Positions 8,151 through 17,923 of a stretch of 44,461 nucleotides of DNA are shown in pieces. The DNA lies in assembly GCF_001665535.1 (NCBI RefSeq), contig NZ_LZSQ01000092.1, positions 1 through 44,461 of the forward strand, read 5' to 3'. Under the pieces are notes generated by a model that worked only from the letters and a program-made list of their open reading frames with translations, did not search any database and was not told the DNA's origin. Each line of letters starts with the position of its first letter. Within the stretch, counting starts at the first letter, position 1. The translations under genes were made by a program, and so were the position numbers. The DNA is from Mycobacterium sp. 852002-51961_SCH5331710. GTDB taxonomy: Bacteria; Actinomycetota; Actinomycetes; Mycobacteriales; Mycobacteriaceae.

Positions 8151-9559
8151 CGACACAGCCGCAGTCCGCCGTCTCCGTCGCGCCGCCACTTCCCAACCGG
8201 CGCAACGCCGAACTGCTGCTGCTCGGCTTCGCCGCCCTGATCACGACGCTGGCGCTGCTGCTCGTGGAGGCCAACCAGGAGCAGGGCGTCCACTGGGACC
8301 TCGCGCAGTACACCGTCGCGTACATGGCGTTGTTCAGCGGCGCGCACCTCGCCATCCGGCGCTTCGCGCCCTACGCCGATCCCCTGCTGCTCCCGGTCGT
8401 CGCGCTGCTGAACGGCTTGGGGCTGGTGATGATTCACCGTCTCGACCTCGCCGACGGCGAGCTGTCCCAGGACGGGCTGGGTGGTACCGCCAACCAGCAG
8501 ATGCTGTGGACGCTGCTCGGCGTCGTCGGCTTCTCGCTCATCGTGATCTTCCTGCGCGACCACCGGCTCCTGGCCCGCTACGGCTATATCTGCGGCCTGT
8601 CGGGTCTGGTGCTGCTGGTGATCCCCGCCGTGCTGCCGCGCGCGATGTCCGAACAGAACGGCGCGAAGATCTGGATCCGCTTGCCGGGCTTCTCGATTCA
8701 GCCCGCCGAGTTCTCCAAGATTTTGCTGCTGATCTTCTTCGCCGCTGTGTTGGTGTCCAAGCGCAACGTTTTCACCAGCGCGGGCAAGCACGTTCTCGGC
8801 ATGGATCTGCCGCGGCCCCGCGACCTCGCGCCGCTGCTGGCCGCGTGGATCGCGTCGGTCGGCGTGATGATCTTCGAGAAGGACCTCGGAACCTCGCTGC
8901 TGCTGTATGCGTCGTTCTTGGTGTTGGTCTACGCGGCCACCGACCGGTTCAGTTGGGTCGTCATCGGGTTGGCGTTGTTCGCCGCGGGAAGCGTTGCGGC
9001 ATACCACCTTTTCGGTCACGTCCAGGTGCGCGTGCAGACCTGGCTCGACCCGTTCGCCGACCCCGACGGCGCCGGCTACCAGATGGTGCAGTCGCTGTTC
9101 AGCTTCGCCACCGGAGGGATATTCGGCACCGGGCTCGGCAACGGTCAGCCCGGCACGGTGCCCGCCGCGTCGACCGACTTCATCATCGCCGCCGTCGGCG
9201 AGGAGCTCGGCCTGGTTGGCCTCGCCGCGGTGCTCATGCTGTACACCATCGTGATCATCCGTGGCCTGCGCACCGCGATCGCCGTGCGTGACAGCTTCGG
9301 GAAACTTCTGGCCGCCGGCTTGGCCTCCACGCTGGCGCTGCAGCTGTTCATCGTCGTCGGCGGGGTCACCAAGCTGATACCGCTGACGGGGCTGACCACG
9401 CCGTGGTTGTCCTACGGCGGCTCGTCGCTGCTGGCGAACTACGCGCTGCTGGCGATCCTGGTGCGGATCTCGCACGCGGCCCGCCGCCCGATCATCGCCG
9501 GACCGCAGACCCCCACCCCGATCGCTGCGGCCAGCACCGAGGTGATCGAGAAGGTATGA
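8147..9559 (+). CDS. rodA: SEDS peptidoglycan glycosyltransferase RodA
   Basis: 470 residues, strongly hydrophobic with 10-12 predicted membrane helices. SEDS-family signatures are visible: the QPAEFSKI segment after helix 5, the EKDLG motif with its conserved acidic residue, and the terminal LPLTG-like segment (IPLTGLTTPWLSYGGSS). The protein should polymerise lipid II in the membrane, paired with the transpeptidase encoded next (PbpA). A GTG 15 bp upstream (8132) is also in frame; I prefer ATG 8147 because its overlap with the pstP stop (ATGA) matches the pattern of this operon and gives the usual family length of about 470. Confidence 0.96.
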   Translation: MTTQPQSAVSVAPPLPNRRNAELLLLGFAALITTLALLLVEANQEQGVHWDLAQYTVAYMALFSGAHLAIRRFAPYADPLLLPVVALLNGLGLVMIHRLDLADGELSQDGLGGTANQQMLWTLLGVVGFSLIVIFLRDHRLLARYGYICGLSGLVLLVIPAVLPRAMSEQNGAKIWIRLPGFSIQPAEFSKILLLIFFAAVLVSKRNVFTSAGKHVLGMDLPRPRDLAPLLAAWIASVGVMIFEKDLGTSLLLYASFLVLVYAATDRFSWVVIGLALFAAGSVAAYHLFGHVQVRVQTWLDPFADPDGAGYQMVQSLFSFATGGIFGTGLGNGQPGTVPAASTDFIIAAVGEELGLVGLAAVLMLYTIVIIRGLRTAIAVRDSFGKLLAAGLASTLALQLFIVVGGVTKLIPLTGLTTPWLSYGGSSLLANYALLAILVRISHAARRPIIAGPQTPTPIAAASTEVIEKV

Positions 9560-11031
9560 ACACCTCGCTGCGCCGCATCGCCGTCACGGTCATGGCCCTG
9601 ATCGTGCTGTTGTTAGGCAACGCCACGCTGACGCAGGTGTTGACCGCCGACGGGCTGCGCTCGGACCCGCGCAATCAGCGTGTGCTGCTCGATGAGTACT
9701 CGCGCCAGCGAGGGCAGATCTCCGCGGGCGGCCAGCTGCTGGCGTATTCGGTGTCCACCAACGGCCGGTTCCGCTTCCTGCGGGTGTATCCGAACCCGAT
9801 GACGTATGCGCCGGTCACCGGCTTCTACTCGCTGCAGTACTCGAGCAGCGGGCTGGAGCGCGCGGAGGACTCGGTACTCAACGGCTCCGACGAGCGGTTG
9901 TTCGGCCGCCGGCTCGCCGACTTCTTCACCGGGCGCGACCCGCGCGGCGGCAACGTCGACACCACCATCAAGCCGCAGGTCCAGCAGGCGGCGTGGGACG
10001 CGATGGAGGACGGCTGCGACGGCCCGTGCAAGGGTTCGGTGGTGGCCATCGAACCGTCGACGGGCAAGATCCTGGCGATGGTGTCGTCGCCGTCCTACGA
10101 CCCGAACCTGTTGGCCACCCACAACCTGGAGGCGCAGAGCCAGGCGTGGCAGCGGCTGCGCGACGATCCGAACTCGCCGCTGCTCAACCGCGCGATCTCC
10201 GAGACCTATCCCCCGGGGTCGACGTTCAAGGTGGTCACCACCGCCGCAGCGCTGCAGCGCGGCGCGACGGTCAACACCCAGCTCACCGCGCAGCCGCGAA
10301 TTCCGTTGCCGGACAGCACCGCAACGCTGGAGAACTTCGGCGGCGCGTCCTGCGGCGGCGCCCCCACCACGACGCTGCGAGAGGCGTTCGCCCGGTCCTG
10401 CAACACCGCCTTCGTCGAACTGGGCATCGACACCGGGGCCGACGCGCTGCGCTCGACGGCGCGCTCGTTCGGTCTGGACGCGCCCGCGGAGCCCATCCCG
10501 CTTCAGGTGGTCGAGTCGCGCGTCGGGCCCATTCCGGACGGCGCCGCCCTGGGCATGTCGAGCATCGGGCAGAAGGACGTCGCGCTGACCCCCCTGCAGA
10601 ACGCACAGATCGCCGCGGCCATCGCCAACAAAGGGGTGGCGATGCAGCCCTATCTGGTCGATAACCTGAAGGGACCGGACCTCTCGAACATCGCCACCAC
10701 GGCGCCGCAGGAAGAGCGCCGGGCGGTGTCGCAGCAGGTCGCGGATACACTTACGGACTTGATGGTCGCCGCCGAGCAGGTGACTCAGCAGAAGGGAGCC
10801 ATCGCCGGCGTGCAGATCGCATCCAAGACCGGCACAGCGGAGCACGGTACCGATCCTCGAAACACCCCTCCGCATGCCTGGTACATCGCCTTCGCCCCGG
10901 CCCAGGCCCCCAAGGTGGCGGTCGCGGTGCTGGTCGAGAACGGCGGTAACAGGCTGTCGGCAACCGGAGGCGAGCTCGCCGCTCCGATCGGCCGGGCCAC
11001 GATCGCCGCGGCCCTGCGGGAGGGCTCATGA
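9556..11031 (+). CDS. pbpA: Class B penicillin-binding protein PbpA
   Basis: 491 residues, exactly the length of M. tuberculosis PbpA (Rv0016c). A signal-anchor helix (about 7-27) is followed by a dimerisation region and a transpeptidase domain with the three active-site motifs: STFK (catalytic Ser222), SCN (Ser281) and KTGTAE (Lys424). It crosslinks peptidoglycan in the periplasm with RodA as glycosyltransferase partner and is required for septation in mycobacteria. ATG 9556 overlaps the rodA stop (ATGA); the longer open frame upstream is only an overlap with rodA. Confidence 0.97.
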   Translation: MNTSLRRIAVTVMALIVLLLGNATLTQVLTADGLRSDPRNQRVLLDEYSRQRGQISAGGQLLAYSVSTNGRFRFLRVYPNPMTYAPVTGFYSLQYSSSGLERAEDSVLNGSDERLFGRRLADFFTGRDPRGGNVDTTIKPQVQQAAWDAMEDGCDGPCKGSVVAIEPSTGKILAMVSSPSYDPNLLATHNLEAQSQAWQRLRDDPNSPLLNRAISETYPPGSTFKVVTTAAALQRGATVNTQLTAQPRIPLPDSTATLENFGGASCGGAPTTTLREAFARSCNTAFVELGIDTGADALRSTARSFGLDAPAEPIPLQVVESRVGPIPDGAALGMSSIGQKDVALTPLQNAQIAAAIANKGVAMQPYLVDNLKGPDLSNIATTAPQEERRAVSQQVADTLTDLMVAAEQVTQQKGAIAGVQIASKTGTAEHGTDPRNTPPHAWYIAFAPAQAPKVAVAVLVENGGNRLSATGGELAAPIGRATIAAALREGS

Positions 11032-11077
11032 GCGGCGCACGGCGGACGTTCCGCATGACTCACACCCGGGGGGCCGT

Positions 11078-12421
11078 ATGACGGCTCGCGTGGGAGTGAC
11101 GCTGTCCGGGCGCTACCGGCTGCAGCGGTTGATCGCCACCGGCGGCATGGGACAGGTCTGGGAGGCCGTGGACTCCCGGCTGGGCCGCCGGGTCGCGGTG
11201 AAGGTGCTCAAGGCGGAGTACTCGACCGACCCCGAGTTCGTCGAGCGGTTCCGCGCCGAGGCCCGCACCGTCGCCATGCTCAACCATCCCGGCATCGCCA
11301 GCGTGTACGACTACGGCGAGACCGACATGGACGGCGAAGGGCGCACCGCCTACCTGGTGATGGAACTCGTCAACGGCGAACCGCTGAACTCCGTCCTCAA
11401 ACGGACCGGCCGGCTGTCGCTGCGCCATGCACTCGACATGCTCGAGCAGACCGGGCGTGCGCTGCAGGTCGCCCACAGCGCAGGCCTGGTGCACCGCGAC
11501 GTGAAGCCCGGCAACATCCTCATCACGCCGACGGGCCAGGTGAAGCTCACCGACTTCGGCATCGCCAAGGCCGTCGACGCCGCCCCGGTGACGCAGACCG
11601 GCATGGTTATGGGCACCGCCCAGTACATCGCCCCCGAGCAGGCGCTCGGTCACGACGCCACCGCCGCCAGCGATGTGTACGCGCTGGGAGTCGTTGGCTA
11701 CGAATCGGTTTCGGGTAAGCGGCCGTTCACCGGCGACGGTGCGCTGACGGTCGCGATGAAGCACATCAAGGAGACTCCCCCGCCGCTGCCCGCCGATCTG
11801 CCGCCCAACGTGCGCGAGCTGATCGAGATCACCCTCGTCAAGAACCCCGGTATGCGGTACCGCTCCGGCGGGGCGTTCGCCGACGCGGTGGCTGCGGTGC
11901 GCTCCGGGCGCCGCCCGCCGCGACCGAACGCCGCCCCCTCGATCGGCCGGGCTGCCCCCACCGCCGTGCCGTCGGCCACCCAGGCCCGTGCCGCCGCCGA
12001 TATGACCGGACGCGCCCCGGCCACCGCCGCGCGCCCGCGGTCGGTGAGCGGAAGCCACCGGCCGCCCCCGCCGCGGCGTACGTTCTCGTCGGGCCAGCGC
12101 GCGCTGTTGTGGGCCGCCGGCGTGCTGGGAGCGCTTGCGATCATCATCGCGATCCTGATCGTGCTCAACGCCCAGGACCGTCAGGACAAGCAGACACCGC
12201 CACCGACGATCACCAACACCATCACCGAGACGACGCCGTTCGAGACCCCCGAGGCGCTTCCCGACCGGACCATCCGCGAGGGGAGCGACGGTGGTGAGGG
12301 ACAATCAGGGGTAACCACACCGCAGGCGATGGCGTCACCGGCAATGCCGCTGGTACCGGCGTCGCCCCCGGCACAGGAGCCGTACCAGCGGCTTTCGGCT
12401 CCAGAACAGACATTGCAATGA
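11078..12421 (+). CDS. pknA: Serine/threonine protein kinase PknA
   Basis: 447 residues. The Hanks-type kinase domain (about 12-275) shows the Gly loop ATGGMG, ATP-binding Lys42, catalytic HRD with Asp141, DFG at 159-161 and an activation loop carrying Thr172, Thr174 and Thr180. A Pro/Ala-rich juxtamembrane stretch leads to one transmembrane helix (about 342-364) and a short Pro-rich outer tail without PASTA domains. Known role: essential kinase controlling cell shape and division together with PknB. Start ATG 11078 is chosen because homologues begin [12 protein letters not shown] directly after it; the gap to pbpA is 46 bp, the only sizeable break between pstP and pknB. The stop overlaps the pknB ATG (ATGA). 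Confidence 0.97.
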   Translation: MTARVGVTLSGRYRLQRLIATGGMGQVWEAVDSRLGRRVAVKVLKAEYSTDPEFVERFRAEARTVAMLNHPGIASVYDYGETDMDGEGRTAYLVMELVNGEPLNSVLKRTGRLSLRHALDMLEQTGRALQVAHSAGLVHRDVKPGNILITPTGQVKLTDFGIAKAVDAAPVTQTGMVMGTAQYIAPEQALGHDATAASDVYALGVVGYESVSGKRPFTGDGALTVAMKHIKETPPPLPADLPPNVRELIEITLVKNPGMRYRSGGAFADAVAAVRSGRRPPRPNAAPSIGRAAPTAVPSATQARAAADMTGRAPATAARPRSVSGSHRPPPPRRTFSSGQRALLWAAGVLGALAIIIAILIVLNAQDRQDKQTPPPTITNTITETTPFETPEALPDRTIREGSDGGEGQSGVTTPQAMASPAMPLVPASPPAQEPYQRLSAPEQTLQ

Positions 12422-14295
12422 CGACCCCGCAACATTTGTCCGACCGCTACGAGCTGGGCGAGATCCTGGGCTTCGGCGGTATGTCCGAGGTCCACCTCGC
12501 GCGCGACGTCCGGCTGCACCGCGACGTCGCGATCAAGGTGCTGCGCGCCGACCTCGCCCGCGACCCGAGCTTCTATCTGAGGTTCCGCCGCGAGGCCCAG
12601 AACGCTGCCGCACTCAACCACCCGGCGATCGTCGCGGTCTACGACACCGGTGAGGCCGAGACCCCACAGGGCCCGCTGCCCTACATCGTCATGGAGTACG
12701 TCGACGGTGTGACGCTGCGCGACATCGTCCACAACGACGGACCGATGGAGCCGCGCCGGGCGATCGAGGTGATCGCCGACGCCTGCCAGGCGCTGAACTT
12801 CAGCCACCAGCACGGCATCATCCACCGCGACGTCAAACCGGCCAACATCATGATCAGCAAGACCGGCGCGGTGAAGGTGATGGACTTCGGCATCGCCCGC
12901 GCGCTGGCCGACGCCAACAGCGTCACTCAGACCGCCGCCGTGATCGGCACCGCACAGTATCTGTCGCCGGAACAGGCCCGTGGCGAGAAGGTCGACGCCC
13001 GCTCCGACGTCTACTCGCTGGGCTGCGTGCTGTACGAAATCCTCACGGGGGAGCCACCTTTCATCGGCGACTCGCCGGTGGCGGTGGCCTATCAGCACGT
13101 CCGCGAGGATCCCGTCGCGCCGTCGCAGCGCAACCCCGCGATCAGCCCCGAACTGGACGCGGTGGTGCTCAAGTCGCTGGCGAAGAATCCCGACAACCGG
13201 TACCAGACCGCCGCCGAGATGCGCGCCGACCTGGTCCGCGTCCACAGCGGCGAGCAGCCCGAGGCGCCGAAGGTGTTCACCGACGCCGAGCGCAGCTCAC
13301 TGCTGTCGTCGCCGGCGCCCCACGAGCGCACCGAACCGATCGACCCGATGCCGCCGGTTCCCGCCCCCGACTACGCCGAGCGCGACCGGCGCGGCTCGGT
13401 CGGACGCTGGCTGGCCGCGGTCGCGGTGCTGGCCATCCTGACGGTCGTGGTCACGGTCGCGATCAACATGTTCGGCGGAAGCACCCGCAGCGTCGAGGTG
13501 CCCGACGTCAGCGGCCAACCGTCGGCCGACGCCATCGCCGAACTGCAGAACCGCGGTTTCAAGACCAGGACGGATCAGCGGCCCGACTCGACGGTGCCTC
13601 CCGACCATGTCATCAGCACCGATCCCAGCGCCGACAGTTCGGTCGACGCGGGGGAGGAGATCACCCTCAACGTCTCGACCGGGCCGGAGCAGCGGGAGAT
13701 CCCCGACGTGAGGAACCTGAGCTACTCCGAGGCCACCGAGAAACTGAAAGAGGCCGGCTTCGAGAAGTTCAAGTCCTCGTCGTCGCCGTCGACGCCGGAG
13801 CTGAAGGACAAGGTGCTCGGCACCAACCCGCCGGCCAACCAGACGTCGGCGATCACCAACGAGATCACGATCATCCTGGGCTCGGGCCCGCAGAGCCGCG
13901 CCGTGCCGAACGTCGAGAACCAGACGGAGGAACCGGCGCGGCAGATCCTGACCGCCGCCGGCTTCACCAACGTGGTGCCAGTTCAGGTCGACAGCCCCAA
14001 GCCGTGCGGACAGGTCATCGGCACGCTGCCGCCGGCCGGTCAGGAGTCGGCGGTCGACTCGCCAATCCAGCTGCAGCTCTCGGCGTGCAACCAGTTCGTC
14101 ATGCCCGACCTGCGCGGCATGTTCTGGACCGACGCCGAACCGCGGCTACGGGCGCTGGGCTGGACCGGCTTCCTGGACAAGGGCGCCGACGTGCAAAACA
14201 GCGGTCAGCGAACCAACGCGGTGGTGACTCAGAATCCGTCGCCGGGCACCGGCGTGAATTTCGGCGCGACGATCACGCTGAGCTTCGCGTCGTAG
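12418..14295 (+). CDS. pknB: Serine/threonine protein kinase PknB with four PASTA domains
   Basis: 625 residues (626 in M. tuberculosis). The kinase domain (about 11-275) has Gly loop GFGGMSE, Lys40, HRD Asp138, DFG 156-158 and activation-loop Thr170 and Thr172; these are one lower than the M. tuberculosis numbers because one residue is missing just before. A transmembrane helix lies at about 332-351, followed by four PASTA repeats (about 355-625), which in this family sense muropeptides or lipid II. It phosphorylates CwlM, MurJ, FhaA, FhaB and others, coordinating peptidoglycan synthesis. The 3' end overlaps the convergent trpG gene by 23 bp, so no separate terminator space exists. Confidence 0.98.
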   Translation: MTTPQHLSDRYELGEILGFGGMSEVHLARDVRLHRDVAIKVLRADLARDPSFYLRFRREAQNAAALNHPAIVAVYDTGEAETPQGPLPYIVMEYVDGVTLRDIVHNDGPMEPRRAIEVIADACQALNFSHQHGIIHRDVKPANIMISKTGAVKVMDFGIARALADANSVTQTAAVIGTAQYLSPEQARGEKVDARSDVYSLGCVLYEILTGEPPFIGDSPVAVAYQHVREDPVAPSQRNPAISPELDAVVLKSLAKNPDNRYQTAAEMRADLVRVHSGEQPEAPKVFTDAERSSLLSSPAPHERTEPIDPMPPVPAPDYAERDRRGSVGRWLAAVAVLAILTVVVTVAINMFGGSTRSVEVPDVSGQPSADAIAELQNRGFKTRTDQRPDSTVPPDHVISTDPSADSSVDAGEEITLNVSTGPEQREIPDVRNLSYSEATEKLKEAGFEKFKSSSSPSTPELKDKVLGTNPPANQTSAITNEITIILGSGPQSRAVPNVENQTEEPARQILTAAGFTNVVPVQVDSPKPCGQVIGTLPPAGQESAVDSPIQLQLSACNQFVMPDLRGMFWTDAEPRLRALGWTGFLDKGADVQNSGQRTNAVVTQNPSPGTGVNFGATITLSFAS

Positions 14296-14959
14296 CGGCG
14301 TCGCGGCCGGCCGCGATGGCCCCCGCGACCTCATCCTCGAGCTGGCGGACCAGCGCCTCGGCCGGTGCGGCGCCGCAGTACCCCAGCCAGTTGGCAAGCA
14401 TGCGGTGCCCGCCCTCGGTCAGGATCGACTCGGGATGGAACTGCACGCCGTGGATCGGCACCTCGACGTGCCGCACCCCCATGATCACGCCACCCTCGGT
14501 CCGCGCGGTCACCTCGAGCACATCCGGAACCGTGTCCGGCAGAATTGTCAGCGAGTGATACCTCGTCGCGGTGAAGGGGTTCGGAAGACCCTGCAGCACA
14601 CCGGAATTGGTGTGGTGGACGACGCTGGTCTTACCGTGCAGCAGTTCGGGTGCGCGGTCGACGGTGCCGCCGAACGCGACACCAATGGCCTGGTGACCGA
14701 GGCAGACGCCCAGCAACGGGGTGCCCGCACTCGCGCATGCCTTCACCAGGGGGATCGACGCGCCCGCACGCTCGGGCGTGCCCGGGCCGGGCGACAGCAG
14801 CACACCGTCGAAATCAGTGGCGGCCTTCGCGACGTCGGCGTCGGTGGCCAGGCGGTCGTCGTCGTTGCGCCACACCTGGGCCTGCACCCCGAGCTGACCG
14901 AGGTACTGGACCAGGTTGAACACGAAGCTGTCGTAGTTGTCGACGACCAAGACCTGCAT
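14273..14959 (-). CDS. trpG: Glutamine amidotransferase, anthranilate/aminodeoxychorismate synthase component II
   Basis: 228 residues forming a class I glutamine amidotransferase: nucleophile Cys86 in GVCLGHQ, and the His175/Glu177 pair in FHPES complete the triad. SPGPGTPE marks the oxyanion region. It supplies ammonia to a partner chorismate-using subunit, TrpE for tryptophan or PabB for folate; the subunit is named TrpG (Rv0013) in mycobacteria and probably serves both, since no trpE or pabB gene is nearby. ATG 14959 gives the conserved start MQVLVVDNYDSFV. Its end overlaps pknB on the opposite strand by 23 bp. Confidence 0.93.
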   Translation of the reverse strand: MQVLVVDNYDSFVFNLVQYLGQLGVQAQVWRNDDDRLATDADVAKAATDFDGVLLSPGPGTPERAGASIPLVKACASAGTPLLGVCLGHQAIGVAFGGTVDRAPELLHGKTSVVHHTNSGVLQGLPNPFTATRYHSLTILPDTVPDVLEVTARTEGGVIMGVRHVEVPIHGVQFHPESILTEGGHRMLANWLGYCGAAPAEALVRQLEDEVAGAIAAGRDAATTRSSA

Positions 14960-15025
14960 CCGCCCAGGTTACTGGTTGCGGGGGCGCCGTACCCGGTCGC
15001 ACCCAGTCCGCTCACCATAGAGAGG

Positions 15026-15811
15026 TCAGTAGCCGATTGGGCCTGCCGGCTTGGCGAACCGCATCCGCACGGGCTCCTTGTGGCCGACCAGTTCCACCGA
15101 TGCCTGGGGTTCTTCGGCATAGCCGAGACCGAACCGCACCACGTACTGGCGGTACAGGTTGACCAGGGGAGCGTCCGCCAGGGCCGCCTGCATGGCGGAC
15201 GCGTCGCCGATCGCGGTGATGACGTAGGGCGGGCTGTACGTGCGCCCGTTGAGCAGCAGGGTGTTGCCGACGCATCGTGGCGCCGAGGTACCGATGATCC
15301 GCTGATCCTGCATCTGGATGCCCTCGGCGCCCGCGCTCCACAGCGCGTTGAGAACGGCGTCGATGTCCTGCTGGTGCACCACCAGGTCGTCGGGGGAGGC
15401 GTCGCGCGGGAACCGGCCTTCGGCGTCGCGCTGCGCGTCATTGAGCCGCACGATGAGCCCGGCCCCCCGCATCGGGTCCAGCCCAGCCTCGGCCGACAGG
15501 CGTGCTGCGCGAGTGGTGATGGCCGCCAAGGCCGCGTCGGCGCCCGGGCTGCCCCCGTGATGGCTGTCGATGGTCGATACGAGGGCATCGCGCTCGGCGC
15601 CGAGCCGGTCCACCGACTGCTGCGTCTCGCGGACCAGGTCGACCAGGCGGGGGGCGTCGCCGCGGCGGATCTCGCCGCCCCGGGAGACACCGTGCGTGGC
15701 GGACAGTAGGAGCCCGGCCAGCAGACACACCACCGGCACGCCGTATCGCCACACCGTCGATCGGCGGCTCTGCTCGTGTGTCGCCTGCTTCGGGCGATGC
15801 GACCCCTGCAA
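15026..15811 (-). CDS. DUF881 family membrane-anchored protein
   Basis: From TTG 15811 the protein has 261 residues, close to Rv0012 (262). An N-terminal transmembrane helix (about 27-43, [17 protein letters not shown]) is followed by a coiled-coil-like segment and the DUF881 domain, with motifs such as [18 protein letters not shown] and [11 protein letters not shown]. This family is found beside division genes in many Gram-positives; function unknown. The frame stays open to a GTG at 15880, but that start has no ribosome binding site and would cover the apparent crgA promoter (TTGACT at 15830-15835), so I favour 15811 or nearby. Divergent from crgA. Confidence 0.88.
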   Translation of the reverse strand: MQGSHRPKQATHEQSRRSTVWRYGVPVVCLLAGLLLSATHGVSRGGEIRRGDAPRLVDLVRETQQSVDRLGAERDALVSTIDSHHGGSPGADAALAAITTRAARLSAEAGLDPMRGAGLIVRLNDAQRDAEGRFPRDASPDDLVVHQQDIDAVLNALWSAGAEGIQMQDQRIIGTSAPRCVGNTLLLNGRTYSPPYVITAIGDASAMQAALADAPLVNLYRQYVVRFGLGYAEEPQASVELVGHKEPVRMRFAKPAGPIGY

Positions 15812-15901
15812 CTGCCTTACCTGGCTTCCTTGACTCTGCGGTGCCGGTCCTACGTTAGGCTCGTCAATACATCGTCGCACTCAGTTGTCCCGAAGGTACC
15901 C

Positions 15902-16165
15902 ATGCCCAAGTCGAAGGTCCGCAAGAAGAACGACTTCACCGCCAACCAGGTGAGCCGCACGCCCGTCAAGGTCAAAGCCGGGCCGTCGAGCACCTGGTTC
16001 GTCGTGCTGTTCGTCAGCTTGATGCTGATCGGCTTGGTGTGGCTGCTGGTGTTCCAGCTCGCGTCGTCGGCCATCCCCTTCCTCGCGGAGCTGGGGCCGT
16101 GGAACTACGCGATCGCGTTTGCCTTCATGATCACCGGTCTGTTGCTCACCATGCGGTGGCGCTGA
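15902..16165 (+). CDS. crgA: Cell division protein CrgA
   Basis: 87 residues with a basic N-terminus ([11 protein letters not shown]) and two membrane helices (about 32-52 and 67-83), ending in LLTMRWR: the standard CrgA architecture. In mycobacteria CrgA recruits FtsQ, FtsI and CwsA to the septum and stabilises the divisome. A candidate -35 TTGACT (15830-15835) precedes TANNNT matches at 15851 and 15856, neither at ideal spacing. The ATG lies 90 bp from the chosen divergent DUF881 start. Confidence 0.95.
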   Translation: MPKSKVRKKNDFTANQVSRTPVKVKAGPSSTWFVVLFVSLMLIGLVWLLVFQLASSAIPFLAELGPWNYAIAFAFMITGLLLTMRWR

Positions 16166-16254
16166 GATCCCCGTCCCTGGAATGAATTCAACCCCGTTGC
16201 TCCGCGTTACCCTGCTAGCAACCTCCGGGTAATCAACTCACACGGTTGTGATTC

Positions 16255-16269
16255 ATCCCCATTGGGGAT
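16255..16269. repeat. Hairpin ATCCCCATTGGGGAT
   Basis: A perfect 6-bp stem with a 3-nt loop between crgA and the next gene. It could end crgA transcription (no U-tail) or act as an operator, and lies 6 bp from the DnaA box at 16276. The flanks CGGTT (16242-16246) and AACCG (16283-16287) extend the symmetry. Confidence 0.4.
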
Positions 16270-16275
16270 AGCACT

Positions 16276-16316
16276 TGTGGATAACCGCATACCCCGCGGT
16301 GAAAGGGTGTGGAAGA
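16276..16316 (-). promoter_or_regulatory. DnaA box pair upstream of PH-like gene
   Basis: TGTGGATAA at 16276-16284 is, on the minus strand, TTATCCACA, a perfect consensus DnaA box. A second, weaker match (TGTGGAAGA, 16308-16316) lies 32 bp on in the same orientation, three helical turns away, ending 3 bp before the GTG start at 16320. DnaA binding here could repress or time the downstream gene. The first match is strong; the second may be chance. Confidence 0.5.
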
Positions 16317-16319
16317 GCC

Positions 16320-16742
16320 GTGCAGCAAACTCAATGGAGCCCTCCCGCCGTCGGCATCGCAGCGTGCGGCATAGGCGGAATCATCTTGGCTACCACCGCT
16401 GTGAGCCTGATCACAGACCCTCCGGGCCGCCTCCTCGGGGGAGTTGCCGGGGTGGGTTTGATCGTGTTTGCAATTTTCTCGTGGCGCGCGCGGCCGAAGC
16501 TGGCAATCAAACCTGACGCTCTCGTCAACCGCGGTTGGTTCGGCACGAAGATTTTGCCGCGCAGCGAGATCAAAGTGATCCGGATCACTGAGTTCCGCCG
16601 CTTGGCCCGCAAAGTCCGGCTACTCGAGATCGACACCGAAAGCGGCGACCTGACCGTGTTCACGCGTTGGGATCTGGGCACCGATCCGCTGCACGTACTC
16701 GACGCGCTGACCGAGGCCGGCTACGCCGGCCCGCGTTCCTGA
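16320..16742 (+). CDS. PH-domain-like membrane protein (Rv0010c homologue)
   Basis: 140 residues from GTG 16320, which follows GGAAGAG and gives the same start (QQTxW) as Rv0010c. Two membrane helices (about 11-30 and 38-55) are followed by a small soluble domain with a bacterial PH-like pattern (LAIKPDALVNRGWFGTK, then RWDLGTDPLHVLDALTEAGY). The family sits beside crgA and cwsA in mycobacteria and may belong with the division apparatus, but its function is not established. A DnaA box pair lies immediately upstream. The gene converges on ppiA, with a hairpin spanning both stop codons. Confidence 0.85.
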   Translation: MQQTQWSPPAVGIAACGIGGIILATTAVSLITDPPGRLLGGVAGVGLIVFAIFSWRARPKLAIKPDALVNRGWFGTKILPRSEIKVIRITEFRRLARKVRLLEIDTESGDLTVFTRWDLGTDPLHVLDALTEAGYAGPRS

Positions 16743-16756
16743 CCGCTTCGGTCAGG
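16738..16756. terminator. Bidirectional hairpin between convergent genes
   Basis: CCTGACCG and CGGTCAGG form a perfect 8-bp stem with loop CTT. The hairpin contains the stop codons of both the PH-like gene (TGA 16740-16742) and ppiA (minus, 16752-16754). There is no U-tract; mycobacterial terminators often lack one. Confidence 0.65.
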
Positions 16757-17279
16757 CGATGGTGATCGAGTCGACGACCACGGGGTCGGTCGGTCGGTCA
16801 CTGCGATCGGTCGCCGTCGTCGCGATGGCGTCGATCACCTTCTGCGACTCGGGGTCGACGACTTCACCGAAGATAGTGTGCTTGCGGTTCAGGTGCGGGG
16901 TCTTGGTGACCGTGATGAAGAACTGCGAGCCGTTGGTGCCCGGCCCGGCGTTGGCCATCGCCAGGAGGTAGGGCCGGTCGAACTGCAACTCGGGATGGAA
17001 TTCGTCTTCGAACTTGTACCCCGGGCCGCCGCGGCCGGTGCCGGTCGGGTCGCCGCCCTGGATCATGAAGCCGTCGATCACACGGTGAAAGACCACACCG
17101 TCGTAGAAGGGTCCGGACGTGCCGCCCGATGCGTTCTCGCCGCTGTAGTCCTTGGTGCCCTGCGCCAGGCCGACGAAGTTGGCCACGGTCTTGGGCGCGT
17201 GGTTACCGAAGAGTGCGATCTTGATGTCGCCGCGGTTGGTGTGCAGGGTCGCGGTCGCTGTCTGAATGGGGCTCGTCAC
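16752..17279 (-). CDS. ppiA: Peptidyl-prolyl cis-trans isomerase A (cyclophilin)
   Basis: 175 residues, a single cyclophilin domain without signal peptide, so cytoplasmic. Characteristic motifs are [14 protein letters not shown] (catalytic Arg in FHRV), NGSQFFIT and the [11 protein letters not shown] segment. It speeds proline isomerisation in protein folding. The start GTG 17279 gives [19 protein letters not shown], matching Rv0009. Divergent from cwsA, 106 bp apart, so promoters for both should lie in 17280-17385. Confidence 0.95.
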   Translation of the reverse strand: MTSPIQTATATLHTNRGDIKIALFGNHAPKTVANFVGLAQGTKDYSGENASGGTSGPFYDGVVFHRVIDGFMIQGGDPTGTGRGGPGYKFEDEFHPELQFDRPYLLAMANAGPGTNGSQFFITVTKTPHLNRKHTIFGEVVDPESQKVIDAIATTATDRSDRPTDPVVVDSITIA

Positions 17280-17385
17280 GGGATGTCAGTGTGCCACGCC
17301 GCGTTCGGCGCCCATCCGGCACCGGTGTGTTCGGCTAGATGGCAGGCTGTTGTGGTCGCACCCCGGCCGCGAGAAAGGTACGCCC

Positions 17386-17826
17386 ATGAGCGCTAAGACG
17401 GAGATCCGGATGAGCCCCGCCCAGCGGTTGAGCCGCGGCCTGAAGTACACGGCGGTCGGGCCCGTCGACGTCACCCGGGGCGCTCTGGCGCTGGGGCTCA
17501 ACGGTGCTCAATCGTCGGCGTCCTGGGTGGGCGACCGATATCGGCGCGGCCGCATCAAGGCTCAGCTGAGCGAGGACCTGGCCACTGCGCAACAGACCAT
17601 CACGCAGGAGCTCGCCGCGGCCCAGGAGGCCGTCTCGCAGGTGCTGCAGGGGGCGGTGCCGCCCCGCCCGTCGAAGGCCAAGCAGCGCAGGCGTCGGCTG
17701 GTGATCGCCGCAGCCGGCGTCGTCGTGTTGGCCGGGGGAGCGGTGGCGTTCTCGATCGTGCGGCGGTCAACGCAGCCGGACCCCTCGCCGCTGCCGCCGA
17801 GTGTGGAAGTGTCGCCGAAACCCTGA
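17386..17826 (+). CDS. cwsA: Cell wall synthesis protein CwsA
   Basis: 146 residues. A cytoplasmic part with an amphipathic, coiled-coil-like segment (about 55-90) leads through a basic KAKQRRRR stretch to a C-terminal transmembrane helix (about 105-125) and a short Pro-rich outer tail. Position and architecture match Rv0008c/CwsA, known to interact with CrgA and Wag31 and to affect cell shape and polar growth. Start ATG 17386 follows GAGAAAGG. The stop lies inside a 16-bp palindrome, probably the transcription end. Confidence 0.9.
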   Translation: MSAKTEIRMSPAQRLSRGLKYTAVGPVDVTRGALALGLNGAQSSASWVGDRYRRGRIKAQLSEDLATAQQTITQELAAAQEAVSQVLQGAVPPRPSKAKQRRRRLVIAAAGVVVLAGGAVAFSIVRRSTQPDPSPLPPSVEVSPKP

Positions 17827-17836
17827 GATCTCAGGG
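17821..17836. terminator. Palindrome CCCTGAGATCTCAGGG
   Basis: A perfect 16-bp palindrome (6-bp stem with GATC loop as RNA) that includes the cwsA stop codon and lies 15 bp beyond the 3' end of the convergent tRNA-Ala. It probably ends transcription from both sides; no U-run follows. Confidence 0.55.
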
Positions 17837-17850
17837 CGGTGAAGTAGGAG

Positions 17851-17923
17851 TGGAGCCTAGGAGAATCGAACTCCTGACATCTACCTTGCAAAGGTAGCGC
17901 TCTACCAACTGAGCTAAGGCCCC
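17851..17923 (-). tRNA. alaT: tRNA-Ala (anticodon TGC)
   Basis: The minus strand gives GGGGCCT acceptor paired with AGGCTCC, including the G3-U70 wobble that identifies alanine tRNAs, D-arm AGCTCAGTTGGTAGAGC, anticodon loop TTTGCAA (TGC) and T-loop GTTCGATTC. Discriminator A, CCA not encoded. The 5' ten nucleotides overlap the end of the small DLW-39-like gene. Confidence 0.96.

Noticed and set aside
7766..9475. 569-codon open frame antisense to pstP/rodA
   Set aside because: GC-rich codon shadow; composition is Gln/Arg/Gly-rich without family motifs, and the plus strand encodes clear genes.
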